Source: an uncultured Eubacteriales bacterium
GTDB taxonomy: Bacteria; Bacillota; Clostridia; Peptostreptococcales; Anaerovoracaceae
DNA: 37,530 nucleotides
Direction of reading: 5' to 3'
NCBI GenBank assembly: GCA_902774265.1
Contig: CACYHR010000023.1
Location: forward strand, 1 to 37,530
Notes under the pieces: generated by a model
The model's input: only the letters and a program-made list of their open reading frames with translations
What the model was told of the DNA's origin: nothing
Databases searched by the model: none
Made by a program: the position numbers and the translations under genes
In this document: piece by piece, positions 24,965 through 33,025 of the stretch
How the letters are laid out: each line of letters begins with the position of its first letter
Position numbering within the stretch: the stretch's first letter is position 1

Positions 24965-27466
24965 ATGAAGGATAGATATGATTTTGCTGCCATAGAGAGC
25001 AAATGGCAGAAGATTTGGGAAGATGAAGCAGCGTTCAGGACCGATATGGACAAGGACAAGGAGAAATACTATGTCCTTGAGATGTTCCCGTATCCTTCGG
25101 GTAAACTTCATATGGGGCATGTAAGGAATTATTCCATCGGTGATGTTATCGCAAGATTCAAGAAGATGGACGGATTCAATGTCCTGCATCCTATGGGCTG
25201 GGACAGCTTCGGACTGCCTGCCGAGAATGCAGCGATCAAGAACAACATCCATCCTTTCACATGGACCAATCAGAATATGTCCGACATGCGCGGACAGCTC
25301 AAATCTCTCGGTTTCAGCTATGACTGGGACAGAGAGGTAGCTACATGCAAGCCTGACTATTACAGATGGATGCAGTGGATATTCATCCAGTTCTACAAAA
25401 AAGGCCTGGCTTACAAAAAAGACAATCCGGTAAACTGGTGCCCGAGCTGCCAGACAGTACTTGCCAACGAGCAGGTAGTCGACGGTGCATGCGAGCGTTG
25501 CCATACGCCGGTTACAAAGAAGCATCTCAGCCAATGGTATCTCAAGATCACTGATTATGCTGACAGACTTCTGAATAATCTGGAAGAACTGCCTGGCTGG
25601 CCTGACAAGGTAAAGGCTATGCAGAAGAACTGGATCGGCAGATCGGAAGGTGCCGAGGTCACATTCAAAATCGATGGATTTGACAAGGATCTCGTAGTAT
25701 ATACGACCCGTCCTGACACACTTTTCGGCGTTACTTACATGGTAATGTCACCTGAGCATCCTTATGTAAAGGAACTGACAGAAGGAACTGAGTACGAGGC
25801 TGCTGTCAATGCTTATGTTGAGGAAAGCGCGCACAAATCCGAGCTCGAGAGAACTTCTCTGACCAAGGAGAAGACAGGCGAGTTTATCGGTCACTATGCG
25901 ATCAATCCGGTAAACGGCAAAAAAGTTCCGATCTATATTTCGGACTATGTAATGATGGACTACGGAACAGGCGCGATCATGGCCGTTCCTGCACACGACC
26001 AGAGAGACTTCGAATTCGCAAAGAAATTCGGTCTCGACATCATTCCTGTTGTTGATGTGGAAGGCGTTGATCTTGACAATCTCACAGAAGCCGCTGCGGC
26101 AGAGGGAACGATGATCAATTCCGGCGATTACAGCGGCATAAACAACAAGGAAGCCATCAAAAAGATCACCGGGGATCTCGATGCAAAGGGACTCGGCCAC
26201 AAGACAGTCAATTACAAGCTCAGAGACTGGCTCATCAGCAGACAGAGATACTGGGGAACACCTATCCCAATGATTCACTGCGAGAAATGCGGCTGGGTAC
26301 CGGAGAAAGAAGAGAATCTGCCGGTGCTGCTTCCTACAGACGTAGAATTCACAGGCAAAGGTGATTCTCCTCTGACTACATCCAAGACATTCCGCCAGTG
26401 CAAATGCCCTGTATGCGGAGGCGATGCTGAGAGAGAAATCGATACTATGGATACATTCCTCGATTCCTCATGGTATTTCCTCAGATACTGCGACGCAAAG
26501 AATGAGAACGAAGCATTCAGCAAAGAAAAAGCTGATTACTGGATGAACGTCGATCAGTATATCGGCGGAGTCGAGCATGCAATACTGCATCTGATGTATG
26601 CGAGATTCTTCCAGATGGTTCTGCACGATCTCGGACTCGTCAGCGCAGAGGAACCGTTCAAAAACCTGCTGACACAGGGAATGGTAATCAAGGGATATAC
26701 AGACAGCGAAGGCAATTACATCAAGGCCAAGATGAGCAAATCGCTCGGCAATGTAGTAAGCCCTGCAGAGATTCAGGAGAAATACGGTTCGGATACCGCA
26801 AGGCTCTTCATTCTCTTCGCTGCTCCGCCTGAAAAGGAACTCGATTGGTCGGATGAAGGCGTAGAGGGAAGCTTCAGATTCCTGAACAGAGTATACAGAC
26901 TTGTTTACGAATACATCACTGATATCCGCGGAGACAATGATGTTCCGGCTGATTTCGAAATTAAGAGTGCGGATGACAAAGCACTCAACTACATGATCAA
27001 CGCTACTGTCAAGAAGGTAAGTGAGGATGCAGGCGGAAGATTCAATTTTAACACCGCTATCGCTTCGATCATGGAATTCGTTAACGAGATGTACAAATAT
27101 AAGCAGCATGCTGAGATGAATCTGCCGCTCTTCAATAAGGCGATAGAAACTCTTCTCATAGTTCTGAATCCGTTCACGCCTCACATTACAGAAGAGATGT
27201 GGAGCGAGCTCGGCCACGAAGACAGACTGTACCAGAAAGCATGGCCGGGATATGATGAAAAAGCACTCGTCAAAGACGAGATAGAAATGATAGTACAGAT
27301 AAACGGCAAGCTGAGAGATAAGCTCCTGCTGCCGAATAACTCAAGCAAGGAGGTTGCAGAAGAGGCCGCCAGAGGACTTGACAAGGTTAAGGAAGCGATC
27401 GAGGGCAAAAATGTCGTAAAGGTGATCGTCGTTCCGAATAAGATAGTAAACTTTGTAGTTAAATAG
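24965..27466 (+). CDS. leuS: Leucyl-tRNA synthetase
   Basis: The 833-residue class I synthetase has the HIGH-type motif HMGHVRNY near residue 48, as [16 protein letters not shown] zinc-type cysteine set (CPSC, CERC) lies near 160-180, and the CP1 editing domain holds [14 protein letters not shown] and [19 protein letters not shown] lies near 589, and the C-terminal domain ends [17 protein letters not shown] second cysteine set (CEKC, CPVC) occurs in the catalytic region. GGAG lies 8 bases before ATG 24965, 10 bases after the rsfS stop, so the two genes are an operon. Two tRNA-Leu substrates are encoded upstream in this window. Confidence 0.97.
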   Translation: MKDRYDFAAIESKWQKIWEDEAAFRTDMDKDKEKYYVLEMFPYPSGKLHMGHVRNYSIGDVIARFKKMDGFNVLHPMGWDSFGLPAENAAIKNNIHPFTWTNQNMSDMRGQLKSLGFSYDWDREVATCKPDYYRWMQWIFIQFYKKGLAYKKDNPVNWCPSCQTVLANEQVVDGACERCHTPVTKKHLSQWYLKITDYADRLLNNLEELPGWPDKVKAMQKNWIGRSEGAEVTFKIDGFDKDLVVYTTRPDTLFGVTYMVMSPEHPYVKELTEGTEYEAAVNAYVEESAHKSELERTSLTKEKTGEFIGHYAINPVNGKKVPIYISDYVMMDYGTGAIMAVPAHDQRDFEFAKKFGLDIIPVVDVEGVDLDNLTEAAAAEGTMINSGDYSGINNKEAIKKITGDLDAKGLGHKTVNYKLRDWLISRQRYWGTPIPMIHCEKCGWVPEKEENLPVLLPTDVEFTGKGDSPLTTSKTFRQCKCPVCGGDAEREIDTMDTFLDSSWYFLRYCDAKNENEAFSKEKADYWMNVDQYIGGVEHAILHLMYARFFQMVLHDLGLVSAEEPFKNLLTQGMVIKGYTDSEGNYIKAKMSKSLGNVVSPAEIQEKYGSDTARLFILFAAPPEKELDWSDEGVEGSFRFLNRVYRLVYEYITDIRGDNDVPADFEIKSADDKALNYMINATVKKVSEDAGGRFNFNTAIASIMEFVNEMYKYKQHAEMNLPLFNKAIETLLIVLNPFTPHITEEMWSELGHEDRLYQKAWPGYDEKALVKDEIEMIVQINGKLRDKLLLPNNSSKEVAEEAARGLDKVKEAIEGKNVVKVIVVPNKIVNFVVK

Positions 27467-27500
27467 TTATACGGAAAAATCTACTGAATAAAAAGGAGAC

Positions 27501-27622
27501 AGCATTTAGAGACGCCGGGAGCATCAGCTCCTGAGAGCGTTTGTCGGGGATTGATACCCGCCACCGACGGTCGAGCATTGAACCCGCCGTTTTAGAGGCG
27601 GGGGACAACCGGCGTCTGTTAT
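27501..27622 (+). repeat. Structured element R3: IS605-right-end-like, no transposase
   Basis: This 122-base stretch in the rnj leader folds as a closed multi-hairpin unit. AGCAT (27501-27505) and AGACGCCGG (27510-27518) at the left pair with ATGCT and CCGGCGTCT (27609-27617) at the right. Inside are GGAGC/GCTCC (27518-27531), GTCGG/CCGAC (27543-27568) and CCCGCC/GGCGGG (27583-27602). The last part reads GAA, stem, TTTAG, stem, GGACAA, which is the pattern of known IS200/IS605 right ends and omega-RNA 3' hairpins. The first ~35 bases recur at 37495-37530. No tnpA or tnpB is present. It could be a solo derivative of an IS605 element or a cis-acting leader RNA of rnj. Confidence 0.5.
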
Positions 27623-27636
27623 GCTTTGCAGGAATA

Positions 27637-27659
27637 CCGTTCGGCTGACCGCCGAACGG
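27637..27659 (+). other. Strong hairpin in the rnj leader
   Basis: A perfect 8-bp stem CCGTTCGG / CCGAACGG encloses a 7-base loop. No T-run follows, so it is not a classical terminator. It sits between R3 and the rnj start and could be part of a leader fold or an mRNA stabiliser. Confidence 0.5.
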
Positions 27660-27720
27660 CAGTGAAAGGATTTTTCATAAATCAGCTATAAACTTTCAGT
27701 AAAACAGCGGCCTTTATATT

Positions 27721-29616
27721 ATGGCTAATACACAGAAAAGAAATTACAGAAACAATAAATACAGAGTCAATAAGATCGACAGCAGAAATATAGCAAAGAA
27801 CAGCGCTGACAGCAGCAGGAAAAAGTCCGCTTCAAAGAGCGGGGCAAAGCCGAAAGCAAAAGTCAGGGTCAACGAGAAGACCAGGACAGATTCGGCCACA
27901 AAAGCGAGGATAAGCACCAGCGCCGGCGTCAGATCCAAAAAGAGAAAGTCTGAAAAGAATCAGATCCCGTACAGGGTCATTCCGCTGGGCGGAATGAAGG
28001 AGATAGGAAAAAACTGCACCCTGATCGAATGTAATAATGAGATACTGATCATAGACTGCGGTTTTGCTTTTCCCGAATACGAGATGTTCGGAATAGATAT
28101 AGTCATTCCTGATTTTACATATCTCAAACAGAATATGGAGAAAGTGAAGGGACTGATTATTACACACGGGCACGAGGATCATATAGGCGGTGTGCCGTAT
28201 CTGCTGAAGGAGATAAATGTTCCGGTGTACGCAGCTCCGCTGGCTATGGGAATGATAGATCACAAGCTCGAGGAATCTGGATTGAGCTGCGAGCGTCATG
28301 TTATACATGCCGGAGATGTATTTCGGGCGGGATCATTTAAAATCGAAGCGGTACAGACAAATCACAGCATAGCGGATTCGCTGGCGTATTCGATTAAATT
28401 TCCGGGCGGACATGTATTCCACACGGGCGATTTCAAGATAGATTACTCGCCTATAGACGGCAAGGTCATCGATCTCAACCGTTTCTCACAACTTGGAAAC
28501 GAAGGAATAGACCTCATGCTCTGCGACAGTACCAATGTCATGCGCAAGGGTTACACACCTTCGGAAGCTGTAGTGCGCAAATCGATAGATGACATATTCA
28601 GTAACACAGAGCAGAGGATAATCATCGCAACATTCTCTTCAAATGTGCACAGGATAAGATATTTCATGGAGGCATCGGTTAGACACAACCGCCGTATCGC
28701 TGTATCCGGCCGTTCCATGGAAAATGTTCTTTCGCTTGCAAGAGAACTCGGCTATCTTGACAATATACCGGAATCGGTTTTCGTCAAGATAAGCGATATA
28801 AAGAACATCCCTGACAGGAATCTTACGATAATCACTACGGGAAGCCAGGGTGAGCCGATGTCGGCACTGACGAGAATGGCTTACGATAACCACAAATCGG
28901 TCAAGCTCAAAAAGAACGATGTCGTTGTCTTCTCATCTTCACCGATCCCGGGGAATGAGAAGGGCGTCAGTCAGGTTGTAAACCAGCTGTATGAGAAAGG
29001 TGTAGATGTCGTTCTTGCATCGGCAATGGATGTACATGTTTCGGGCCACGCTTCGTCCGAAGAACTCAAGCTGATACACACGCTGCTCAGACCGAAATTC
29101 TTCATACCTGCTCACGGCGAATACAGACATCTGATCGAGCATTCGAGACTTGCACAGTCGCTCGGACAGCCGTCTAATCACATATTCGTTCTGAGCAACG
29201 GAGATTCACTCGAAGTGAAGGGCCGCACCGCTCATGTAGTTAGGGAATTCACTTCCGGTGAGGACGTGATGGTCGACGGATCCGGAATAGGAGATGTAGG
29301 CAGTGCCGTCCTCAAGGACCGCAAGTCGCTTTCGATGTCCGGCCTCATTACCATCGCCGTCGCACTCGACAGCGGGACAGGCTCTCTGATGGCGGTTCCG
29401 GAACTGAGAACACGCGGATTTGTTTATGCCGCCGAACACCAGGATCTCTTAAACGAAGCGATCAATATAGTTTACAACACTATCGGTAAATGCACTGAGG
29501 AGAATGCACTAGATGAATCATCGCTCAGCAGGGCAATCAAATCCGATATGAAATCATACATCTATAAAAAGACAAAGAGGAATCCGGTCATCATACCGAT
29601 CATCCTCTATGTTTGA
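27721..29616 (+). CDS. rnj: Ribonuclease J
   Basis: The 631-residue RNase J is a dual endo- and 5'-3' exoribonuclease central to mRNA turnover in Firmicutes. The beta-lactamase core carries HGHEDH at 149-154, FHTGDFKID, LMLCDSTN and the beta-CASP motifs around TFSSNVHR and SGRSMENV. SGHAS and FIPAHGEYRHL follow, and then the C-terminal domain. An unusual N-terminal extension of about 80 residues (1-80) is rich in Lys, Arg, Ser, Asn and Ala and looks disordered; homology starts at YRVIPLGGMKEIGKNC. ATG 27721 has no Shine-Dalgarno, and an in-frame TAA lies 21-24 bases upstream, so no longer start exists. A 254-base leader contains R3 and a second hairpin. Confidence 0.95.
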   Translation: MANTQKRNYRNNKYRVNKIDSRNIAKNSADSSRKKSASKSGAKPKAKVRVNEKTRTDSATKARISTSAGVRSKKRKSEKNQIPYRVIPLGGMKEIGKNCTLIECNNEILIIDCGFAFPEYEMFGIDIVIPDFTYLKQNMEKVKGLIITHGHEDHIGGVPYLLKEINVPVYAAPLAMGMIDHKLEESGLSCERHVIHAGDVFRAGSFKIEAVQTNHSIADSLAYSIKFPGGHVFHTGDFKIDYSPIDGKVIDLNRFSQLGNEGIDLMLCDSTNVMRKGYTPSEAVVRKSIDDIFSNTEQRIIIATFSSNVHRIRYFMEASVRHNRRIAVSGRSMENVLSLARELGYLDNIPESVFVKISDIKNIPDRNLTIITTGSQGEPMSALTRMAYDNHKSVKLKKNDVVVFSSSPIPGNEKGVSQVVNQLYEKGVDVVLASAMDVHVSGHASSEELKLIHTLLRPKFFIPAHGEYRHLIEHSRLAQSLGQPSNHIFVLSNGDSLEVKGRTAHVVREFTSGEDVMVDGSGIGDVGSAVLKDRKSLSMSGLITIAVALDSGTGSLMAVPELRTRGFVYAAEHQDLLNEAINIVYNTIGKCTEENALDESSLSRAIKSDMKSYIYKKTKRNPVIIPIILYV

Positions 29617-29639
29617 TATCTAAGCAGGAGGTAAATCAC

Positions 29640-29969
29640 ATGAATGTATATGATCAGGCTCATGATCTCGCACGTGCAATAAAAGAGTCCGGTGAATTTG
29701 CTGAATTTGACAGAATGCGCAAGGCAGTTGAGACCGACAAGGACTGTTCGGAAATGCTTGCAGAATTCCAGAAGCTGCAGGTGGAGCTGCAGACAGCACA
29801 GATGACAGGTAAACAGCCGGAAGCTGATGTAATGAACAGACTTCAGAGCCTCAGCACAATGCTCGCCACCAAGCCGCTCGCAGCACAGTTCCTGCAGGCA
29901 GAAGCAGCATTTTCAGTAATGATGAATGATGTGTTCAAGATCATCGGCGAGGCAGTAGGACTGCAGTAG
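29640..29969 (+). CDS. YlbF/YmcA-family regulator
   Basis: The 109-residue helical protein begins MNVYDQAHDLARAIKESGEFAEF and has the com_ylbF (DUF964) pattern of paired helices with FQKLQVELQTAQMTGK. In Bacillus, YlbF, YmcA and YaaT form a complex that works with RNase Y in mRNA maturation and affects competence and biofilm. Which paralog this is cannot be told from the sequence. It lies 23 bases after RNase J, which suggests a shared role in RNA turnover. CAGGAGG ends 8 bases before ATG 29640; the in-frame TTG-type start at 29613 precedes that ribosome site and is not used. Confidence 0.88.
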   Translation: MNVYDQAHDLARAIKESGEFAEFDRMRKAVETDKDCSEMLAEFQKLQVELQTAQMTGKQPEADVMNRLQSLSTMLATKPLAAQFLQAEAAFSVMMNDVFKIIGEAVGLQ

Positions 29970-29977
29970 CACCGCAC

Positions 29978-30220
29978 ATTACAATTCACAGAATGTAAGG
30001 CAGCGACAGACAGAGAATCTGGAGGAACCGCTAAGAGTGCTGCGAGAAGGCTGCAGGCGAGCGGCTAAGGACCGGCCGTCGCAAGCGAAGCGAAAGCCGA
30101 CGAGCCAAGCACTCTCGGTGACGGAAGCCTTCTCTGGATGGCACTGCCTTACAGTCTATGACTGATGATAAGCAGAGTATTTCGCTTATGTTTGAATCTG
30201 GCTGCTCAGTGAATTGTAAC
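29978..30220 (+). repeat. Dispersed MITE-like element R1, best-preserved copy b
   Basis: The outer ends ATTACAATTCAC (29978-29989) and GTGAATTGTAAC (30209-30220) are inverted repeats matching at 11 of 12 positions. An inner perfect 10-bp inverted pair, TGTAAGGCAG (29994-30003) and CTGCCTTACA (30144-30153), encloses 140 bases. The interior has a hairpin CCGCT/AGCGG and the stem CCGA-GAG/CTC-TCGG. It shares most of its length with the inverted copy at 32758-32958 and its right part with 24440-24556. No ORF of note and no clear target-site duplication are seen. Its right third resembles the R2 repeats. Confidence 0.75.
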
Positions 30221-30258
30221 CTCAGCTAACTGTTGAGTTAAGTAATTTAGAAGAAAAC

Positions 30259-30288
30259 TTTACATAGAAATAAGCTTTTTGCTATTAT
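30259..30288 (+). promoter_or_regulatory. Promoter candidate for efp
   Basis: TTTACA (30259-30264) and TATTAT (30283-30288) are separated by 18 bases in an A/T-rich stretch after repeat R1b. The start would fall near 30295, giving a ~110-base leader that holds the hairpin at 30303-30370. Confidence 0.6.
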
Positions 30289-30302
30289 AGTAGTGTTAAA
30301 AA

Positions 30303-30370
30303 AGCTATTCAGAAGACTGAATCCGGCCCGGACTGTATATGCATGGGTTCCGCGGGCCTGCTGAATAGTT
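30303..30370 (+). promoter_or_regulatory. Structured 5' leader of efp
   Basis: AGCTATTCAG (30303-30312) pairs with CTGAATAGTT (30361-30370) over 10 bp with one G-U. Inside, GGCCCG (30325-30330) pairs with CGGGCC (30353-30358), closing a 22-base loop. No T-run follows, so it is not a terminator. It matches no riboswitch family I can recognise. Confidence 0.55.
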
Positions 30371-30406
30371 ACCCATAAAGATTTAATTAAGGAGAGGTAC
30401 GAACAA

Positions 30407-30967
30407 ATGATTTATGCAAGCGATTTCAGAAAGGGTATTACTTTCGAAATGAACGGAGAGCCTCATGTAGTTCTCGATTTCCAGCATGTTAAGCCGGGCA
30501 AGGGTGCTGCCTTTGTAAGAACAAAGTACAGAAACATCCTCACAGGTGCTACAAGGGAAGAAGCTTTCAACCCTAACGACAAGTTCCCTAAGGCTCACAT
30601 CGAGACAAAGCAGATGCAGTATCTGTACAATGACGGCGAACTGTATTACTTCATGGATCAGGATACTTATGATCAGGTACCGCTGACTGCAGAGCTCGTT
30701 CAGGAAGCTGTAAAATACATCCGCGAGAATGATGTTGCTACAGTTAAGTTCTACAAGGACAATGCTTTTGATGTCGAGGCTCCTAATTTCGTTGACCTTG
30801 AAGTCGTTGAGACTGAGCCGGGCGTAAAGGGTGATACGGCTACTAACGTAACAAAGGCTGCTACCGTTGAGACCGGTGCTGTTATTCAGGTTCCGATCTT
30901 CATCAACGAGGGCGAAAGAATCCAGATCGATACAAGGTCAGGAGAATATCTTGGAAGATCAAAATAA
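30407..30967 (+). CDS. efp: Elongation factor P
   Basis: EF-P (186 residues) binds between the P and E sites and rescues ribosomes stalled at proline runs. The N-terminal KOW-like domain has [14 protein letters not shown] with the tip lysine at residue 32, the residue that is modified in many bacteria. Two OB-fold domains follow, ending [30 protein letters not shown], the EF-P signature. AAGGAGAGG lies 9 bases before ATG 30407. The 3' end overlaps the mltG start by 17 bases. No modification gene is adjacent. yebC, proposed to have a related role, is also in this window but 25 kb away. Confidence 0.98.
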   Translation: MIYASDFRKGITFEMNGEPHVVLDFQHVKPGKGAAFVRTKYRNILTGATREEAFNPNDKFPKAHIETKQMQYLYNDGELYYFMDQDTYDQVPLTAELVQEAVKYIRENDVATVKFYKDNAFDVEAPNFVDLEVVETEPGVKGDTATNVTKAATVETGAVIQVPIFINEGERIQIDTRSGEYLGRSK

Positions 30968-32048
30968 TAAACCCGAATACAATGAGAGCTCAGGAGCGGA
31001 AGAGAAGGAATCCGGAAAGAAATCCATCAGCAGATTCCGTATCGTTCTTGCTGTCATAGCGGCAGTCATCGCTTTATCGCTTGTATTGGTGTTTGGAGTG
31101 AACGTTATGGCAAGACCTTATGACAGGACTTGCCATACATATTCCGAATTCACTGTGGAAAGCGGTGACCAGCTGGCTGATACGGCCGGCAGACTGGAAG
31201 AGGCGGGCTTCATAGGCAGTGCGTCTCGTTTTGTGATGCTGAATAAAATCCTGTTTAAGGAAAAATTCAAACCCGGTATATATCTGCTGTCTCCGTCAAT
31301 GAATTCAATTGCGATATCGGATACCATGATAAACGGTATCACGACCAGCGAGGGCTTTACCATACCGGCCGGCTATACTGTCGAGCAGGTGGCGGCTGCG
31401 CTGGCAAGAGACGGTTTTGTCGACGAAAAGAAATTCCTTGAGATAGCGCGCACCTTCGATTTCAGCGATATCGATTTTATCGGAAAAGATATAAAGGGAA
31501 AGGATCAGCTTGAGGGATTCATGTTCCCTGACAGCTATTCCATCAACAGCAACGCCGACGAGATCATGATCATTGTCACGATACTCAATCAGTTCGGCAA
31601 TTTCTTTAACGATGACTACAGAGCGAGAGCTGATGAGCTGGGGCTGACGGTCAGACAGGTAGTCTGCATAGCGTCGATGATCGAAAAGGAAACGGTTATA
31701 GACAAGGAAAAGGCCGATATTTCCTCTGTATTACATAACAGCGTCAACATGGGGCTGATCGATGAGGATGATCTGCCGGATGTTCCTCTGTGTTCGCCGG
31801 GACCGGAATCGATCGAAGCTGCTCTCTATCCTAATGATAACGAGTACACATATTATGTACTCGACAGCAGTCTTGACGGTTCTCACAAATTCACTGACGA
31901 CGAGGACGAATACAAAGAGTGGCAGAAGGAATATGAGGATGCCCTGGCTGAAAGAGACGGAAACAGGGATGATCAGGCTGATAAGGACAAACAGGAAGAT
32001 CAGTCCAAGCAGTCCGACGATACAGAAAAACAGGAAGAGGCAGAATGA
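30951..32048 (+). CDS. mltG: MltG/YceG-like endolytic transglycosylase, shortened catalytic region
   Basis: The protein has about 365 residues. A polar cytoplasmic N-terminus is followed by one membrane helix ([20 protein letters not shown], about 28-47), a LysM-like region, and the YceG core with ASMIEKET; the likely catalytic Glu is residue 245. MltG cuts nascent glycan strands next to the membrane. After the conserved SVLHNSV the segment that normally reads NRL..MPLQ.DPT through KGLPPGP is missing; it jumps to [15 protein letters not shown]. The C-terminal tail is highly charged. I chose TTG 30951 because AGGAG lies 6 bases upstream; an earlier in-frame start would lie wholly inside efp. 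The stop overlaps the next ATG, so the genes are coupled. Confidence 0.85.
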   Translation: MEDQNNKPEYNESSGAEEKESGKKSISRFRIVLAVIAAVIALSLVLVFGVNVMARPYDRTCHTYSEFTVESGDQLADTAGRLEEAGFIGSASRFVMLNKILFKEKFKPGIYLLSPSMNSIAISDTMINGITTSEGFTIPAGYTVEQVAAALARDGFVDEKKFLEIARTFDFSDIDFIGKDIKGKDQLEGFMFPDSYSINSNADEIMIIVTILNQFGNFFNDDYRARADELGLTVRQVVCIASMIEKETVIDKEKADISSVLHNSVNMGLIDEDDLPDVPLCSPGPESIEAALYPNDNEYTYYVLDSSLDGSHKFTDDEDEYKEWQKEYEDALAERDGNRDDQADKDKQEDQSKQSDDTEKQEEAE

Positions 32049-32713
32049 ATATAACCAGCGATAAGATTACTGATTATATCAACGGATTCTATGCCCCTTT
32101 GGATGATGACCTGGCAAAGTTTCGCGAGAGAAACGAGGAGGACAGGATACCCCTTATCCTCAGGGAGACGGAGACATTCCTGGCCTTTTTGCTTATGCTC
32201 GTAAAACCTGAGAGGATACTCGAGATAGGTACGGCGTACGGCTATTCCGCACTGTTTTTTGCGAAAAAGTGTCCGGATGCGCTCATTACGACTATCGACC
32301 GCAATGAACATTTCATACCTGTCGCGAGAGAAAATTTTGACTGCAGGGAAGAAGGCCGGAGGATAGATTTCCGCACAGGCGATGCCGATGCAGTCCTAGA
32401 TGAAATGATAGAAGAATCTGCTGCGAATGACAGCTGCGGATTCGATTTCGTATTCATAGACGCCGGAAAGAGCCATTACCGCGAGTTCTTTGACAGAGCC
32501 GAGAAGCTGTGCAGGCCGGGCGCTGTCATAGTCTGTGATAATATATTCATGAGAGGATGGCTCGTCGACCGGAGCTATGAGGGTGCGAAGAGACACAGAA
32601 CCAATGTGAAATACATGAGGCAGTTTCTCGATTATATAAATGAAAGGGATGACCTGAGCGTATCGCTGCTTTCGAGCGGCGACGGGCTTGCTGTTATAAG
32701 GCTCAGCGAGTGA
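32045..32713 (+). CDS. trmR: O-methyltransferase, TrmR/YrrM-like (tRNA 5-hydroxyuridine methyltransferase)
   Basis: This 222-residue class I SAM-dependent methyltransferase has the catechol O-methyltransferase-like fold. Motif I is EIGTAYGYSALFFAKK near 60-75, followed by TIDRNEHFIPVARENF, DFVFIDAGKSHYREF and VIVCDNIFMRGWL. B. subtilis YrrM (TrmR) methylates 5-hydroxyuridine at the tRNA wobble position and sits between mltG (yrrL) and the U32 hydroxylation genes (yrrN/yrrO). The same order here is the main argument for TrmR over a generic O-methyltransferase. ATG 32045 overlaps the mltG stop (ATGA). Repeat R1c separates it from the U32 gene. Confidence 0.85.
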   Translation: MNITSDKITDYINGFYAPLDDDLAKFRERNEEDRIPLILRETETFLAFLLMLVKPERILEIGTAYGYSALFFAKKCPDALITTIDRNEHFIPVARENFDCREEGRRIDFRTGDADAVLDEMIEESAANDSCGFDFVFIDAGKSHYREFFDRAEKLCRPGAVIVCDNIFMRGWLVDRSYEGAKRHRTNVKYMRQFLDYINERDDLSVSLLSSGDGLAVIRLSE

Positions 32714-32757
32714 GGTTCTGCATCTTTACTCCGCCGAATGCTAATCGTCAGTCATAG

Positions 32758-32972
32758 ACTGTAAGGGCGCGGCATCCAGAGAAGGCTTCCGTCACCGAGA
32801 GTGCTTGGCTCGTCGGCTTTGCCTCGCGGAGGACCTAGTCTGACGCTTCGCTTGCGACGACCGGTCCTTAGCGACCGGTCCTTAGCCGCTCGCCTGCAGC
32901 CTTCTCGCAGCACTCTTAGCGGTTCCTCCAGATTCTCTGTCTGTCGCTGCCTTACAGTCAGTGAATTGTAAT
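32758..32972 (-). repeat. Dispersed element R1, inverted copy c
   Basis: This is the same element as 29978-30220 but in reverse orientation. On the minus strand it starts ATTACAATTCAC (32972-32961), then ACTGTAAGGCAGCG, and it ends CCTTACAGT at 32758. The inner inverted repeat is ACTGTAAGG/CCTTACAGT over 201 bases. Compared with copy b it has a perfect 14-base tandem duplication (GACCGGTCCTTAGC twice, 32859-32886). It also has an extra CCTCCGCGAGG segment that is shared with copy a. It fills most of the 312-base gap between trmR and the U32 gene; no gene is seen in that gap. Confidence 0.8.
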
Positions 32973-32976
32973 TATT

Positions 32977-33016
32977 CCGCCGAATGCTGATGCGCAGATG
33001 TATTACGCTATATAAT
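32977..33016 (+). repeat. Dispersed repeat R2, copy d (upstream of the U32 gene)
   Basis: The copy starts CCGCCGAATGCTGATGCGCA and continues GATGTATTACG, matching the first 30 bases of copy a almost exactly. It then runs into TATAAT (33011-33016). A TGATGC box lies 17 bases before that TATAAT, so the repeat may supply part of a promoter for the U32 gene. Confidence 0.6.
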
Positions 33017-33025
33017 AAATGTTAA

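Noticed and set aside
27637-27659. Rho-independent terminator of leuS
   Set aside because: The stem is perfect but no T-run follows and it lies 170 bases after leuS, within the rnj leader.
30303-30370. Known riboswitch in front of efp
   Set aside because: I could not match the conserved loops of TPP, FMN, SAM, glycine, lysine, cobalamin, THF or guanidine riboswitches.
30867-32048. mltG start at 30867
   Set aside because: It would place 28 extra codons inside efp in another frame; TTG 30951 has AGGAG at the right distance.
32758-32972. CRISPR array
   Set aside because: The only tandem repeat is two adjacent 14-base units with no spacers; no cas genes are present.
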